Origin: Kaistia granuli DSM 23481
GTDB taxonomy: Bacteria > Pseudomonadota > Alphaproteobacteria > Rhizobiales > Kaistiaceae
Assembly (NCBI RefSeq): GCF_000380505.1
Contig: NZ_AQYH01000007.1
Location: 124,001 to 188,000 of the forward strand
Direction of reading: 5' to 3'
DNA length: 64,000 nt
Within the stretch, counting starts at the first letter, position 1, and each line of letters starts with the position of its first letter. Under the pieces are notes generated by a model. It had not been told where the DNA came from and did no database searches. It saw nothing but the letters and a program-made list of their open reading frames with translations. Positions 34,462 through 43,818 of this stretch are shown in pieces. The translations under genes were made by a program, and so were the position numbers.

Positions 34462-35685
34462 TCAGTCGACCTGGCCGATGGCAAGCGTCGTGAACTGGCC
34501 GTCCTTGGTCTCGGTCAGAACCAGCGGCACGCCGATCTGGCGCTTCTGGCCGTAATCCGCCTCGCCGGTGAAGGTCAGCTTGCTGTCTTCCTTGAGGAAG
34601 GGGTTCTTCATCGAGAAGCCGGGGATCGCCGCCTTGAAGACATTGGTGTCATCGATGGCGGCGGGGCCGGTTGCCTGCAGCGTCGCGAGGATCACCTCCA
34701 GCGCATAGACCTTGGTGCCGGCTTCGTCGTTCCACTCGCCGGCGACCTTTGTGTAGGCCTTTATGAACTCATCCATGTACTCGCTGCGGATCGCGTCGGC
34801 CGAGGCGCCGCCGATCGAGACGAGGCCGTTGCCGGCGTCGCCGGCCATCTCGTTGATCACCTTGATGTCCTGGCCGGAATCGCTGGCGAACAGGCCGGCA
34901 TAGCCGAGCTCGCGGGCGGCGCGCATCAGCAGCGGCGTGTTGGACGGGGCGGAGGCCGGCAGGAAGATCAGGTCCGGCGCGGTGGCGACGACGTTCGACA
35001 TCACCGGGAAGAAGTCGGTGGCGTTCGCCTCGTAGGTGGCGTCGGCGCTGACGACGTCGAGGCCGAGATCCTTGGCAGCCTTGACCGCGTCGTCGCGGTT
35101 GGAGAGGCCGTCGCTGTCGTTGCGGGCGACGAAGGCGACCTTCTGCACGCCACGCTCGGCCTTGAGCAGCTTGAGGATCGCCGGGGCGACCTGGTAGCTC
35201 GCGACCATGCCCATCACGGCGTTCTCGGCCGGCTTGGTATAGAGGCTGCGGCTGGAGGCATAGGGGAAGTACATCGCATTGTACTTCTCGGCGATCGGCC
35301 GGATGCTGGTCGCGGTGACATCGGTGTTGGAGCCGATGACATAGCGGATGCCTTCCTGGCCCATCAGGCGCTCGGCGCCGGAAACGGTCAACTTGGGATC
35401 GTTGCGGTCGTCGACCGAGACGATCTCGATCTTGTACTTCTCGCCGCCGATGTCGACGCCGCCCTTGGCGTTCCACATGTCGGCGGTCGCCTGCGCGGCG
35501 TATTTGTTGACCAAGCCCCAGGAAGCCTCGGCGCCGCTCATCACGCCGAGTTGTCCGATCTTCAGGGTCTTGCCTTCGGCGAATGCCGCGCCCGTGGCGC
35601 CAAGGCCGACCGCGGCTGCCATCACTCCGGCCACGGCGAGGGCGCCAGCGCCCTTCAGCAGCCTACGACGGGTAGCTTCCATCAT
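34462..35685 (-). CDS. Periplasmic substrate-binding protein (Leu/amide-type, family 5)
   Basis: 407 residues, first gene of the ten-gene operon. The signal sequence starts MMEATRRRLLKGAG and has Tat-like arginines; cleavage is near GAAFAEG. The mature part is a type I periplasmic binding fold (LKIGQLGVMSGAEASWG). GGAGG ribosome site 8 bp upstream. By context the ligand is a hydantoin, a carbamoyl-amino acid or a D-amino acid; sequence alone cannot decide. Confidence 0.9.
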   Translation of the reverse strand: MMEATRRRLLKGAGALAVAGVMAAAVGLGATGAAFAEGKTLKIGQLGVMSGAEASWGLVNKYAAQATADMWNAKGGVDIGGEKYKIEIVSVDDRNDPKLTVSGAERLMGQEGIRYVIGSNTDVTATSIRPIAEKYNAMYFPYASSRSLYTKPAENAVMGMVASYQVAPAILKLLKAERGVQKVAFVARNDSDGLSNRDDAVKAAKDLGLDVVSADATYEANATDFFPVMSNVVATAPDLIFLPASAPSNTPLLMRAARELGYAGLFASDSGQDIKVINEMAGDAGNGLVSIGGASADAIRSEYMDEFIKAYTKVAGEWNDEAGTKVYALEVILATLQATGPAAIDDTNVFKAAIPGFSMKNPFLKEDSKLTFTGEADYGQKRQIGVPLVLTETKDGQFTTLAIGQVD

Positions 35686-35745
35686 GTGTTGAACCTCCGT
35701 ATGCCGGCCGATGCGGCCGACGCCCTACTGGTCAGTGGATTTCCC

Positions 35746-35783
35746 TATGCGATGTTCTTTATGTAGAATTTTGTATCGCATAC
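35746..35783. promoter_or_regulatory. Putative IclR operator upstream of the transporter/enzyme operon
   Basis: Holds GTTCTTTATGTAGAA (35754-35768), with arms TTCT and AGAA 6 bp apart; 13 of 15 bases match 37040-37054. It is nested between TATGCGAT (35746-35753) and ATCGCATA (35775-35782), an 8-bp inverted repeat. It lies about 70 bp upstream of the binding-protein start. Confidence 0.5.
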
Positions 35784-35951
35784 AGTACATGCAGTTAAAT
35801 CGAGCCTTTCTCGCTTGTCAATCAGGCGAAAACGGCCGGCGGCGTTTTGCGAAAAATTGATGCAGCCATGCTCAGGAAATGGCGGGGCCAAGGCGGCGCG
35901 ATCCCGGCGAAGGGGCTTCGCCGGGATTGCGTGCCCTGGCAATATCCGCAG

Positions 35952-36989
35952 CTACAGGCTGGGGAAGTCGGCCGGCATGCGGCCCAGCACGGCGCGGTTA
36001 ATCGCGATCGACGTGTTGATCATTTCGCGGGCGAGCGCCTCTTCGATCGGCGCCACGGTCGACAGCAGGCCCGAGCAGGTGAACACGTAGGCGACTTCGC
36101 CATAGCGGTCGAAGATCGGCATGCCGAGAGCCATCAGGCCCTCGGTCAGTTCGCCGACACTGCGGGCGTAGCCGCGCTTGCGCGTCGCCGCGATCTCGGC
36201 CTTCAGCAGGTCGGCGGTCATCAGAGTGGTGCTGGTATAGCGGCGCGGCTGCCAGCTCTCCAGCCACTGGTCGATCTCGGCCGGCGACTTCCAGGCAAGG
36301 TAAGCGCGCATGTTGGCCGGCGCGTCGCGCGGCAGGTGGTGGCCAATCGGATAGGACACCTCCATCGCCTGAAAGCTGTTGAATTTGTCGACGACGACGA
36401 ACGAATCGTCGGCCTGGGGCTGAGCCAGCACGGCCGGAAAGCCGATGCGCTGCACGAGGCTGCCCAGTTCATGTCGAATCCGATCCAGGACGGGAGCGCC
36501 CAGCAGCGACGACGCGCTGGCGAACAGGCCGGAGTTCAGCTCGTAGAGCTTGGCGCGGCTGTCGAGGCGCAGCCAGCCGAAATGCACCAGGGTCTTCAGG
36601 ATCGAATGGCAGTGGCTCTTGGTGATGCCGAGGGTCGTCGCCAGTTCGGTCAGCGAGGCGAGGTGCGGCGGCGTGTGGTTGATGTAGTTGATGATAGCGA
36701 TGGCGTTTTCCACTGCCGGCACTAGGCCGGGCGCCGGCCGTCGCGGCGGCGCGTCGTCCTGGGCGGTCAGCAGCCAGCGCGAGCCGTCCTGCTGCAGCGA
36801 GGTCGTGTAGGGCGAGGGAGAGGCAACTGCCCTGGCATTCGCCGTCTGGGCGTTGTCCGGCTTGATCTCGTCCGGCTTGGCCCTGTCGGGCGCGGCGGGC
36901 TTGGGTGTCTTCGGCACAGCGGTTTCCTTCACCGGCACACGCTCGTCCCCGGCAGCTGGCTCATGCCAGCGCTCTCGATCGAACGGCAA
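35952..36989 (-). CDS. IclR family transcriptional regulator with long N-terminal extension
   Basis: 345 residues from a TTG start; the usual IclR length is 250-270. Residues ~90-155 form the winged helix (VENAIAIINYINH, LATTLGITKSHCHSILKTL). The rest is the effector-binding domain (GPAVLAQPQ-like region, RKRGYARSVGELTEGLMALG). The first ~85 residues are a Pro/Ala/Lys-rich low-complexity segment, so the true start may lie downstream. It sits between the transporter operon and the divergent hydantoinase gene and probably controls both. Confidence 0.85.
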   Translation of the reverse strand: MPFDRERWHEPAAGDERVPVKETAVPKTPKPAAPDRAKPDEIKPDNAQTANARAVASPSPYTTSLQQDGSRWLLTAQDDAPPRRPAPGLVPAVENAIAIINYINHTPPHLASLTELATTLGITKSHCHSILKTLVHFGWLRLDSRAKLYELNSGLFASASSLLGAPVLDRIRHELGSLVQRIGFPAVLAQPQADDSFVVVDKFNSFQAMEVSYPIGHHLPRDAPANMRAYLAWKSPAEIDQWLESWQPRRYTSTTLMTADLLKAEIAATRKRGYARSVGELTEGLMALGMPIFDRYGEVAYVFTCSGLLSTVAPIEEALAREMINTSIAINRAVLGRMPADFPSL

Positions 36990-37031
36990 ATAATCTTGAC
37001 CGTCGATGCAAGATCGATCAGTCTCTCTGGG

Positions 37032-37054
37032 AGAACGTTGTTCTTTTAGTAGAA
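37032..37054. promoter_or_regulatory. Putative IclR operator in the iclR-hydantoinase divergent region
   Basis: Contains AGAAC-GTT-GTTCT (37032-37044) overlapping GTTCTTTTAGTAGAA (37040-37054), which matches 13 of 15 bases of the motif at 35754-35768. It lies 43 bp upstream of the annotated regulator start and about 250 bp upstream of the hydantoinase. Confidence 0.5.
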
Positions 37055-37303
37055 AAGTGATCCAAGCCTGTCAAGTGGCCGGGCCGTGGCATTGGAACGC
37101 CAAGGACCGGAATTACCTTTGTCCGCCCAAGGTCGGAATGGTGGAGGAGGGGATGCGGTCTCGCAACATCTCCCCGAATTCTGCGATCCGCTCGAACCCC
37201 GTGTCGATCCGCCGGCTGTCGGCGCTTTGGCGTGGAACGATCCCTGCATTTGCCTCCGCGCGCCGGCGGCCGCCGCCCCATGGAACCAATCTGGAGACTG
37301 TCG

Positions 37304-38692
37304 ATGGACCTCATCGTCAAAAATGGAACGATCGTCACCGCTGGTGGCATCTCGCGAGCCGATCTCGGCGTCAAGGACGGCAAGATCGTCCAGATCGGCG
37401 GGGAATTCGGCGAAGCCGCGCGCATCATCGATGCCGCCGGCTGCTATGTCATGCCGGGTGGCGTCGACGTTCATACCCACATCGATTCCAACAATATGGA
37501 AACGAAGTCGGCCGATGATTTCGGATCTGGCACCATCGCGGCCGCCTGCGGCGGCACAACGACCATCGTGGATTTTTGCGCCCAGGATCGCGGGGGCACG
37601 CTGGCCGAGGCGATTGCCAAATGGGATGCCCGCGCCGAGGGTAAGGCGGCGGTCGACTATGGCTATCATGTCATCGTTCTCGACATGAATGACGGAGTGT
37701 TCAAGGAGCTGCTGACGCTGCCCGAGCGCGGCATCCCCTCCTTCAAGGTGTTCATGGCCTATCGCGGCATGAACATGATCGACGACGTGACGCTGCTGAA
37801 GACGCTGGAGCAGGCCAAGCATTCCGGTGCGTTGGTGATGGTGCATGCCGAGAATGGCGACGCGGCCGACTATCTGCGCGACAAGTTCATCGCCGAAGGC
37901 AAGACGTCGCCCAAATATCATGCCCTGAGCCGTCCGCCACGCGTCGAGGCCGAGGCGACCGCGCGCGCGATTGCCATGGCCGAGATCGTCGGCACCTCGA
38001 TCTACATCGTGCACATGACGTGCGAGGAATCGCTCGAAGAACTGATGCGCGCCAAGGCGCGCGGCGTCGACGCGCTGGCGGAGACCTGCACGCAATATCT
38101 CTATCTGACCAAGGACGATCTCGACCGGCCGGGCTTCGAAGGCGCGAAATTCGTGTTCACGCCGCCGCCGCGCGAGGTCAAGGATCAGGAAATCCTCTGG
38201 AACGCTCTCGCCAATCGCGTGTTCGAGACGGTGTCGTCCGATCATTGCTCGTGGCTCTACAAGGGCCACAAGGATGAAGGATTGCACGACTTCCGCCTGA
38301 TCCCGAACGGCGCGCCCGGCGTCGAGGAGCGGCTGATGATGGTCTATCAGGGCGTCAATCAGGGCCGGATTTCGTTGACCCAGTTCGTCGATCTCGTCGC
38401 GACCCGGCCGGCGCAGGTGTTCGGCATGTTCCCGCAGAAGGGAACGATCGCGGTCGGCTCTGACGCCGATATCGTCATCTGGGATCCGGAAGCGTCGATG
38501 ACGATCACCCAGTCGGCCATGCACAACGCCATGGACTACTCGACCTATGAAGGAAAGAGCGTCAAGGGCATGCCGAAGACGGTGGTGCTGCGCGGCAAGG
38601 TCATCGTCGAGGATCGCGATTATGTCGGTACGCCGGGCGAGGGACGGTTTCTCAAGCGTGCGAAGTATGTTCCGCGCGTGCAGTCTGTGTGA
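37304..38692 (+). CDS. D-hydantoinase / dihydropyrimidinase
   Basis: 462 residues, typical of cyclic amidohydrolases. The binuclear zinc site is complete: HTHID (about 59-61), the carboxylated Lys in SFKVFMAYRG (about 150), H in MVHAENGD (about 183), H in IVHMT (about 239) and D in SSDHCSW (about 315). It hydrolyses hydantoins or dihydropyrimidines to N-carbamoyl amino acids. GGAG lies 8 bp upstream of this ATG; the open frame from 37232 adds 24 residues without family similarity. It is divergent from the IclR gene and feeds the carbamoylase. Confidence 0.93.
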   Translation: MDLIVKNGTIVTAGGISRADLGVKDGKIVQIGGEFGEAARIIDAAGCYVMPGGVDVHTHIDSNNMETKSADDFGSGTIAAACGGTTTIVDFCAQDRGGTLAEAIAKWDARAEGKAAVDYGYHVIVLDMNDGVFKELLTLPERGIPSFKVFMAYRGMNMIDDVTLLKTLEQAKHSGALVMVHAENGDAADYLRDKFIAEGKTSPKYHALSRPPRVEAEATARAIAMAEIVGTSIYIVHMTCEESLEELMRAKARGVDALAETCTQYLYLTKDDLDRPGFEGAKFVFTPPPREVKDQEILWNALANRVFETVSSDHCSWLYKGHKDEGLHDFRLIPNGAPGVEERLMMVYQGVNQGRISLTQFVDLVATRPAQVFGMFPQKGTIAVGSDADIVIWDPEASMTITQSAMHNAMDYSTYEGKSVKGMPKTVVLRGKVIVEDRDYVGTPGEGRFLKRAKYVPRVQSV

Positions 38693-39330
38693 GTTGCTGA
38701 CTTTTCGGCCGTCGCCGAGAGCGAGCGGGTGCCCTGTCGGGCCTCGCCAACAGCGCGCTTTTGACCGCGTCGATCGATGCCGTTGCTAACGTGCATCGTT
38801 CTCTGGTGCCGGCCCTTGGCGCGGGCTGGCACCGGAGAGCGGATTTCCTCGTGATAGGTGCCGGAGTTCGCCGGCACGATGCGGAATTGGAGCGCTGCTG
38901 GATGCGGCCATGCATGCCTAGCTAGCGCCTCGCTGACATCGCTATCCGACGGAAGTCTTCCAATACTTCTGGTTAGGATGCGAGACTGGCGCTGTCGTCT
39001 TGTCTTCTTCGCGGCTGTGCAAGTGACGAGACTTTTCGTGTGAGTAGGTGGTTGAAGCCTTGCCGGTCCGTGTCTTCAATGAGCTACCTTTGCTGCCCGC
39101 AGAACCGCGCCCAAGCGTCCATAGGCGCACGGCGCCCTTCTAGGGCGATGCTGATCAGCCAGTTGACGAGCCCACCCGGTCCCATTTCGCGCCACTTTCC
39201 GTCGCGCGGGAATACGATCGTCCATTGCCTGGATCCGCCTGGCGCTGCTCAGGGAGGGCCGGTTACCGTCCACGTAGCGCCCCGCGCCGTAACCGACTTT
39301 ACGAAGAGCGCGCAAAGCCGATTGACCGCA
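38693..39330. other. Gene-poor region, left part
   Basis: 638 bp between the hydantoinase and the repeat. Frames are short and without family features; the part just left of the repeat continues the decayed reverse-strand frame of the repeat. No intact gene. Confidence 0.4.
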
Positions 39331-39603
39331 CTCTGGCTGAGAAAGCGAGTTGCCAAAGGCCGTGTGGCGCATTGAGGCGCGAATGACGTCCGCAACGAGC
39401 CGCTGTGTGTTCTTGAGCCCCTCCGAGTTGAACAGATCGACGCAGATCTCGGTCGCGATCGGTCTCAGCAGCGCTTTCACAGCCTCAGCCGCGGCATCGC
39501 CATGCGATGGATCCGGATTGCGCCGCCCTCGTATTGGACGATTTCGAGGTCGGCGACGGATGTCGGAGCCGTCGTCTCCAGATCCGCGACGGGTCGCTGT
39601 TCC
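39331..39603. repeat. Dispersed repeat, copy 2 (partner at 14207-14459)
   Basis: About 273 bp, roughly 85% identical by eye to the copy 25 kb away, with one insertion of about 20 bases near 39550. On the reverse strand it encodes IRIHRMAMPRLRL-stop and the overlapping frame ATEICVDLFNSEGLKNTQRL, which stays open a little longer than in copy 1. No insertion-sequence ends or transposase are visible. Confidence 0.75.
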
Positions 39604-40020
39604 TTCGGTCTCGAACTACGACAGGGCTTCAGCGAGCGACTGGATGATCTGGACCTGGGTCAGGATCGGTTTGTCGGAGTTCATGGTTCTCGTTTTGCAT
39701 GTGTATCGGCGAGGTTCCGGACTTCGCACCCTGCCGAGTGCGCGCAACCTTTGAGGCTCCCCCTGATCCTCAGCCATTTCCCCTAGGGCCGGACCGAGAC
39801 GAACGCCGGCATCGTCCCGGCGCGGACGGGCTCGTCGGGAGGTCGGCCGACCAAGGTCGCCGCCCGGTTGACGCGCTCGGGGAGTTGCGCCGCCCGCGTT
39901 CAGTTGAACTCCCAACGTATCCGGCTCGCTAGCAACTTGTCGTCGACGCAACGCCTCGACGTCAGCTTGACAGTCCTCCCAGCAACGCTAAGATTATTAA
40001 ATGAAACGTGAGTTTATCAG
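39604..40020. other. Gene-poor region, right part
   Basis: 417 bp upstream of the second IclR gene, with no recognisable gene. The last ~50 bp are AT-rich (TTATTAAATGAAAC) and probably carry its promoter. Confidence 0.4.
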
Positions 40021-40818
40021 ATGAATTCAACAGCAGACAGCGATCGGTATTCGATCCGGGCCGTCGATCGGGCGATCGATGTGATCCAGTGCCTGGCGGA
40101 GCGCGAGGCAGCGTTGACCGCCGACGACATCACGGCAGCCACCGGCTTGCCCAAGAGCACCGTGTTTCGGGTTCTGGCGACCTTGGTCGGGCGCGGCTTC
40201 CTGGAACGTGACAATGATCGCCAGACCTTCAGCTTCGGCACGCTGGCGCTGCTGGTCGGGATGCGCGCACTGGGCAATCTCGATGTCCAGCGGGTCGCCC
40301 GGCCCTTCATCGAGCAATTGACGGATGCGACCGGCGAGACGGTCCACCTCTCGGTTCTGAACGAGCAGTCGGCGCTCTGCATCGACAAGATCGACAGCAA
40401 GCGCTCGGTGCGCATGTCGTCGTTTGTCGGCTTCCGCGATCCGCTGCATTGCAGTGGCGTTGGCAAGACGCTGCTCGCCTTCCAGGACGAGGCTGTGCGC
40501 GAGGCGCTGATCGCCCGGATCGGCTTCGAAAAGCACACCGAACGCACCATCACCGAGCCCGAGGCGCTGCGCGCCCATCTGCGCGAGATCGTGGCGCAGG
40601 GCTATGCGGTGGATCGCGAGGAGATCGAGGAAGGCCTTTCCTGCGTCGCCGCGCCAATCCGGGACCACACCGGCAAGGTCATCGCCGCCATCAGCAATTC
40701 GGGGCCGACCTACCGCCTCGACGACGCGGCCATCCGCGATCTCATCGCAATCGTTCTCGCCCACGCCAACCGCATTTCGACCGCGCTTGGATATCTCGCT
40801 AGGAAGCCAGCCCCATGA
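40021..40818 (+). CDS. IclR family transcriptional regulator
   Basis: 265 residues, standard length. Winged helix at about 13-75 (VDRAIDVIQCLAE, ITAATGLPKSTVFRVLATL). Effector domain includes GFRDPLHCSGVGKTLLAF and GYAVDREEIEEGLSCVAAPI, the classic IclR signature. Its stop overlaps the next gene (ATGA), so it is the first gene of the catabolic operon it presumably controls. Confidence 0.93.
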   Translation: MNSTADSDRYSIRAVDRAIDVIQCLAEREAALTADDITAATGLPKSTVFRVLATLVGRGFLERDNDRQTFSFGTLALLVGMRALGNLDVQRVARPFIEQLTDATGETVHLSVLNEQSALCIDKIDSKRSVRMSSFVGFRDPLHCSGVGKTLLAFQDEAVREALIARIGFEKHTERTITEPEALRAHLREIVAQGYAVDREEIEEGLSCVAAPIRDHTGKVIAAISNSGPTYRLDDAAIRDLIAIVLAHANRISTALGYLARKPAP

Positions 40819-41702
40819 TCATCGACGTCCATACCCATACGCCACAGTTCCGCGAGCGGGTTCCCGCCGACAAGCTGGTGATGAATACGACCTGGCGGCC
40901 CGATAGGGCCGTGCCGGCAAACTACAGCTGGAATGACTACATGGCGGCCCTGGAGCCGGTGGATAAATCCATCGTCTTCGGCATCGCCTGGGAACCCGGC
41001 GAGCGCGTCGGCGGCACCAATGGCGTTGGCGATGTCGGCGATGTGGCTGACGGCGTCAATAATTCAACGGCCGCCTTCGTGCGGGCCTTTCCCGACCGGC
41101 TGATCGGCTTCATGGCCGTGCATCCGCATGACCGCAAGGCCATGGACGAGATGGAGCGCAGCCGCGTCGACCTCGGCCTGCGCGGCGTCAAGCTTGGCGC
41201 CAATTACCAGATCTTCGATCCGCTCGAGAGCCGGGCGCTGGCGATTTACCAGTATGCCGAGAAGCACGGCCTGCCGGTGCTGTTCCATATCGGCACCTCG
41301 GCGGTGCGCATGGCGCCGATGGTCTCGGCCCATCCGCTCGTCGTCGACGAGATCGCCATGCGCTACCCGGATCTCAAGATCATCATGGCGCATATGGGCC
41401 ATCCCTGGACGGTCGACAGCGTCGTGGTGGCGCGCAAGCACCCCAATGTCTTCACCGACATCTCCGGCCTGTTCTACCGCCCCTATACTTTCTACGAGGC
41501 GATGATCAAGGCGACCGAGTGGAACATCCTCGACAAGGTCCTGTTCGGGTCGGATTTCCCCATCGCCACGCCCGCCGAGACCATTGCCGGCCTGCGCAAC
41601 ATCAACGCCATCCTCGAGGGAACCAGCCTGCCGCGGGTTCCGCTCGACCGGATCGAGCAGATCATCCACCGGGACAGCCTGACGCTGCTCGGCCTGAACT
41701 GA
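40815..41702 (+). CDS. Amidohydrolase-2 family metal-dependent hydrolase
   Basis: 295 residues. Metal ligands of the ACMSD/amidohydrolase-2 family: DVHTHTP (residues 4-10), H in LFHIGTSA (about 157), H in IMAHMGHPW (about 194) and the Asp in LFGSDFPIATP (about 244). Members are decarboxylases or hydrolases of aromatic or lactone compounds. Here it lies in a sugar-acid type operon, so lactone hydrolysis is possible; substrate not readable. Confidence 0.85.
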   Translation: MIIDVHTHTPQFRERVPADKLVMNTTWRPDRAVPANYSWNDYMAALEPVDKSIVFGIAWEPGERVGGTNGVGDVGDVADGVNNSTAAFVRAFPDRLIGFMAVHPHDRKAMDEMERSRVDLGLRGVKLGANYQIFDPLESRALAIYQYAEKHGLPVLFHIGTSAVRMAPMVSAHPLVVDEIAMRYPDLKIIMAHMGHPWTVDSVVVARKHPNVFTDISGLFYRPYTFYEAMIKATEWNILDKVLFGSDFPIATPAETIAGLRNINAILEGTSLPRVPLDRIEQIIHRDSLTLLGLN

Positions 41703-41725
41703 AACTACGGGAACAGTATACTTCC

Positions 41726-43015
41726 ATGAACTTCCAGAAATCTGCCGAGACCTATGAGCGCGCTACCCGGGTGATCCCGGGCGGGGTCAATTCCGCCACC
41801 CGGCGCCTGGCCCGCCCGATGGCGTGGGAATGGGCCGAAGGCGCCTATATGCGCGACGTCGACGGCAATACGTTCCTCGACTACCACGCAGCCTTCGGGC
41901 CGATCGTCCTTGGCCACAAGCATCCGGGCGTCACCGCTGCCGTCGCCGAGGCGATCGAGGGCCTCGACATGGTCGGCGTCGGTGTCACCGAGCGCGAGAT
42001 CCGGCTGGCCGAGAAAGTGGTCGAGCATGTGCCCTCGGCCGAGATGGCGCTGACCTTCTCGACCGGTTCGGAAGCCACCTATATGGCGGTCCGCCTGGCG
42101 CGCGGCGTCACGGGCCGCACCAAACTGATCAAGTTCCAGGGCACGTTCCACGGCTGGCACGACTACCTGCTGATGAACATCATCACCCCCGCCGACAAGA
42201 TCGGCCAGAAGGACCCGGGCTGCGCCGGCCAACTGGCCGATGCTGTCGAGAACACGCTGATCTGCCGCTTCAACGACCTCGATTCCGTCGAGCAGGCGAT
42301 TGCGGCCAATCCCGGCGAGATTGCCGCGATCTTCCTCGAGGCCATCCCGCACAATATCGGCTGCGTGCTGCCGACCCAGGCCTTCGTCGAGGGACTGCGC
42401 CAGCTCTGCGACGCGCATGGCATCATCCTGGTTTTCGACGAAGTCATCACCGGCTTCCGCCATGGCCTGGGCGGCTACCAGGCCAAGCTCGGCGTCACGC
42501 CCGACATCACCACCATGGCCAAGGCGATCGCCAATGGCTACCCGTGCGCCGTGATCGCCGGTCGTCGCGACCTGATGATGCAGTTCTCCACCGCGCCGGG
42601 CGGCAAGGTCTTCGTCGGCGGCACCTATAACGGTCACCCGGTCGGCTCGGCCGCGGCGCTGGCAACCATCGCCGCCATGGAAGACGGGTCGGTGCACAAG
42701 CACCTGTTCGCACTCGGCGACCATGCCCGCAACGGCATGCAGGCCATCGCCGATCGGCTCGGCATCCAGATGACCGTCGGCGGCTACGGCTCGGTGTTCA
42801 CACCCTATTTCATGGACGGTCCGATCGACCGCTACGAGGACCTGCTGCGCAACGACAACGCCAAGGACGTGGCGTTCCGCTCGGCCATGGTCGACCAGGG
42901 CATCTTCATGCTGCCCATGGCGCTCAAGCGCAATCACATCAGCGCGGCCCATACCATGGCCGATGTCGAGCGCACGCTCGATGTCGCCGAATCCGTCCTC
43001 AAGACGCTGCGCTAG
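41726..43015 (+). CDS. Class III aminotransferase, glutamate-1-semialdehyde aminomutase-like
   Basis: 429 residues. Fold-type I PLP enzyme: N-terminal RVIPGGVNSATRR as in HemL, cofactor-binding STGSEATYMAVRLAR, FDEVITGFR with the pyridine-N Asp, and the Schiff-base Lys in DITTMAKAIANGYP. The HemL gating loop (GGGMPVGA) is replaced, so it is unlikely to be a haem enzyme; more likely a transaminase for the pathway intermediate. The open frame extends to 41519 but overlaps the amidohydrolase gene. Confidence 0.87.
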   Translation: MNFQKSAETYERATRVIPGGVNSATRRLARPMAWEWAEGAYMRDVDGNTFLDYHAAFGPIVLGHKHPGVTAAVAEAIEGLDMVGVGVTEREIRLAEKVVEHVPSAEMALTFSTGSEATYMAVRLARGVTGRTKLIKFQGTFHGWHDYLLMNIITPADKIGQKDPGCAGQLADAVENTLICRFNDLDSVEQAIAANPGEIAAIFLEAIPHNIGCVLPTQAFVEGLRQLCDAHGIILVFDEVITGFRHGLGGYQAKLGVTPDITTMAKAIANGYPCAVIAGRRDLMMQFSTAPGGKVFVGGTYNGHPVGSAAALATIAAMEDGSVHKHLFALGDHARNGMQAIADRLGIQMTVGGYGSVFTPYFMDGPIDRYEDLLRNDNAKDVAFRSAMVDQGIFMLPMALKRNHISAAHTMADVERTLDVAESVLKTLR

Positions 43016-43043
43016 AGACGGAAGCTGGGGGGGAGGGGAGCAA

Positions 43044-43805
43044 TTGCAACACGCTGAAACCACGCAGGGCACGCCGTTTCTGGAGGCCCGCCACATCGGC
43101 AAGCGCTATGGCGGCCTGCACGCCGTGCGCGATGTCAATTTGTCGATCTATCCGGGGGAGGTGATCGGCATCGTCGGGGACAATGGCGCCGGCAAGTCGA
43201 CCTTCATCAAGATGCTGGCCGGCGACCATCAGCCGACCTCGGGTGAATTGCTGATCGAAGGCAAGCCGGTGCGGTTTGCCCATCCACGCGACGCCAAGCA
43301 GGCCCAGATCGAGACCATCTACCAGGATCTTGCCCTGTGCGAGAACCTGTCGGTGATGGACAATATCTTCCTGGGGCATGAGCTGACCCGAAATCCGGTG
43401 CTGCGTCTGTTGCGGCGCAGCAAGATGCATATCGAGTCACGCGTCCTGCTTGACGATCTCGGCATCGGCATTCCGTCGACGCATGAGCTGGTGGTCAATC
43501 TGTCGGGCGGCCAGCGCCAGGCAACGGCGCTGGCGCGCGTCGCCAAGGCCGGGGCGAAGCTGATCATCCTCGACGAGCCGAGCGCCGCGCTCGGCGTGCG
43601 CGAAACCCGGGCCCTGCTCGACCTGATCCTGCGCTTCCGCAGCCAGGGCAAGTCGATCTTGGTCATCAGCCACGAGATGCGCGACGTCTTCGAGATCACT
43701 GACCGCATCGCGATCTTCAAGCGCGGCGAGCTGATCGCCATCAAGCGCACCAAGGAGACGACTCCCGACGAGATCGTCTCGCTCATCATCCGCGGCCGCC
43801 AGTAA
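43044..43805 (+). CDS. Sugar-type ABC transporter ATPase, single domain (FrcA-like)
   Basis: 253 residues from a TTG codon, chosen because the very strong ribosome site GGAGGGGAG ends 3 bp before it and no ATG fits. Walker A GDNGAGKST, signature LSGGQRQATALARV and Walker B LIILDEPSAALGV. Unlike RbsA it has only one ATPase domain, as in the fructose transporter FrcA. Followed at 13 bp by the permease. Confidence 0.9.
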   Translation: MQHAETTQGTPFLEARHIGKRYGGLHAVRDVNLSIYPGEVIGIVGDNGAGKSTFIKMLAGDHQPTSGELLIEGKPVRFAHPRDAKQAQIETIYQDLALCENLSVMDNIFLGHELTRNPVLRLLRRSKMHIESRVLLDDLGIGIPSTHELVVNLSGGQRQATALARVAKAGAKLIILDEPSAALGVRETRALLDLILRFRSQGKSILVISHEMRDVFEITDRIAIFKRGELIAIKRTKETTPDEIVSLIIRGRQ

Positions 43806-43818
43806 GTCAGGATCTGCA

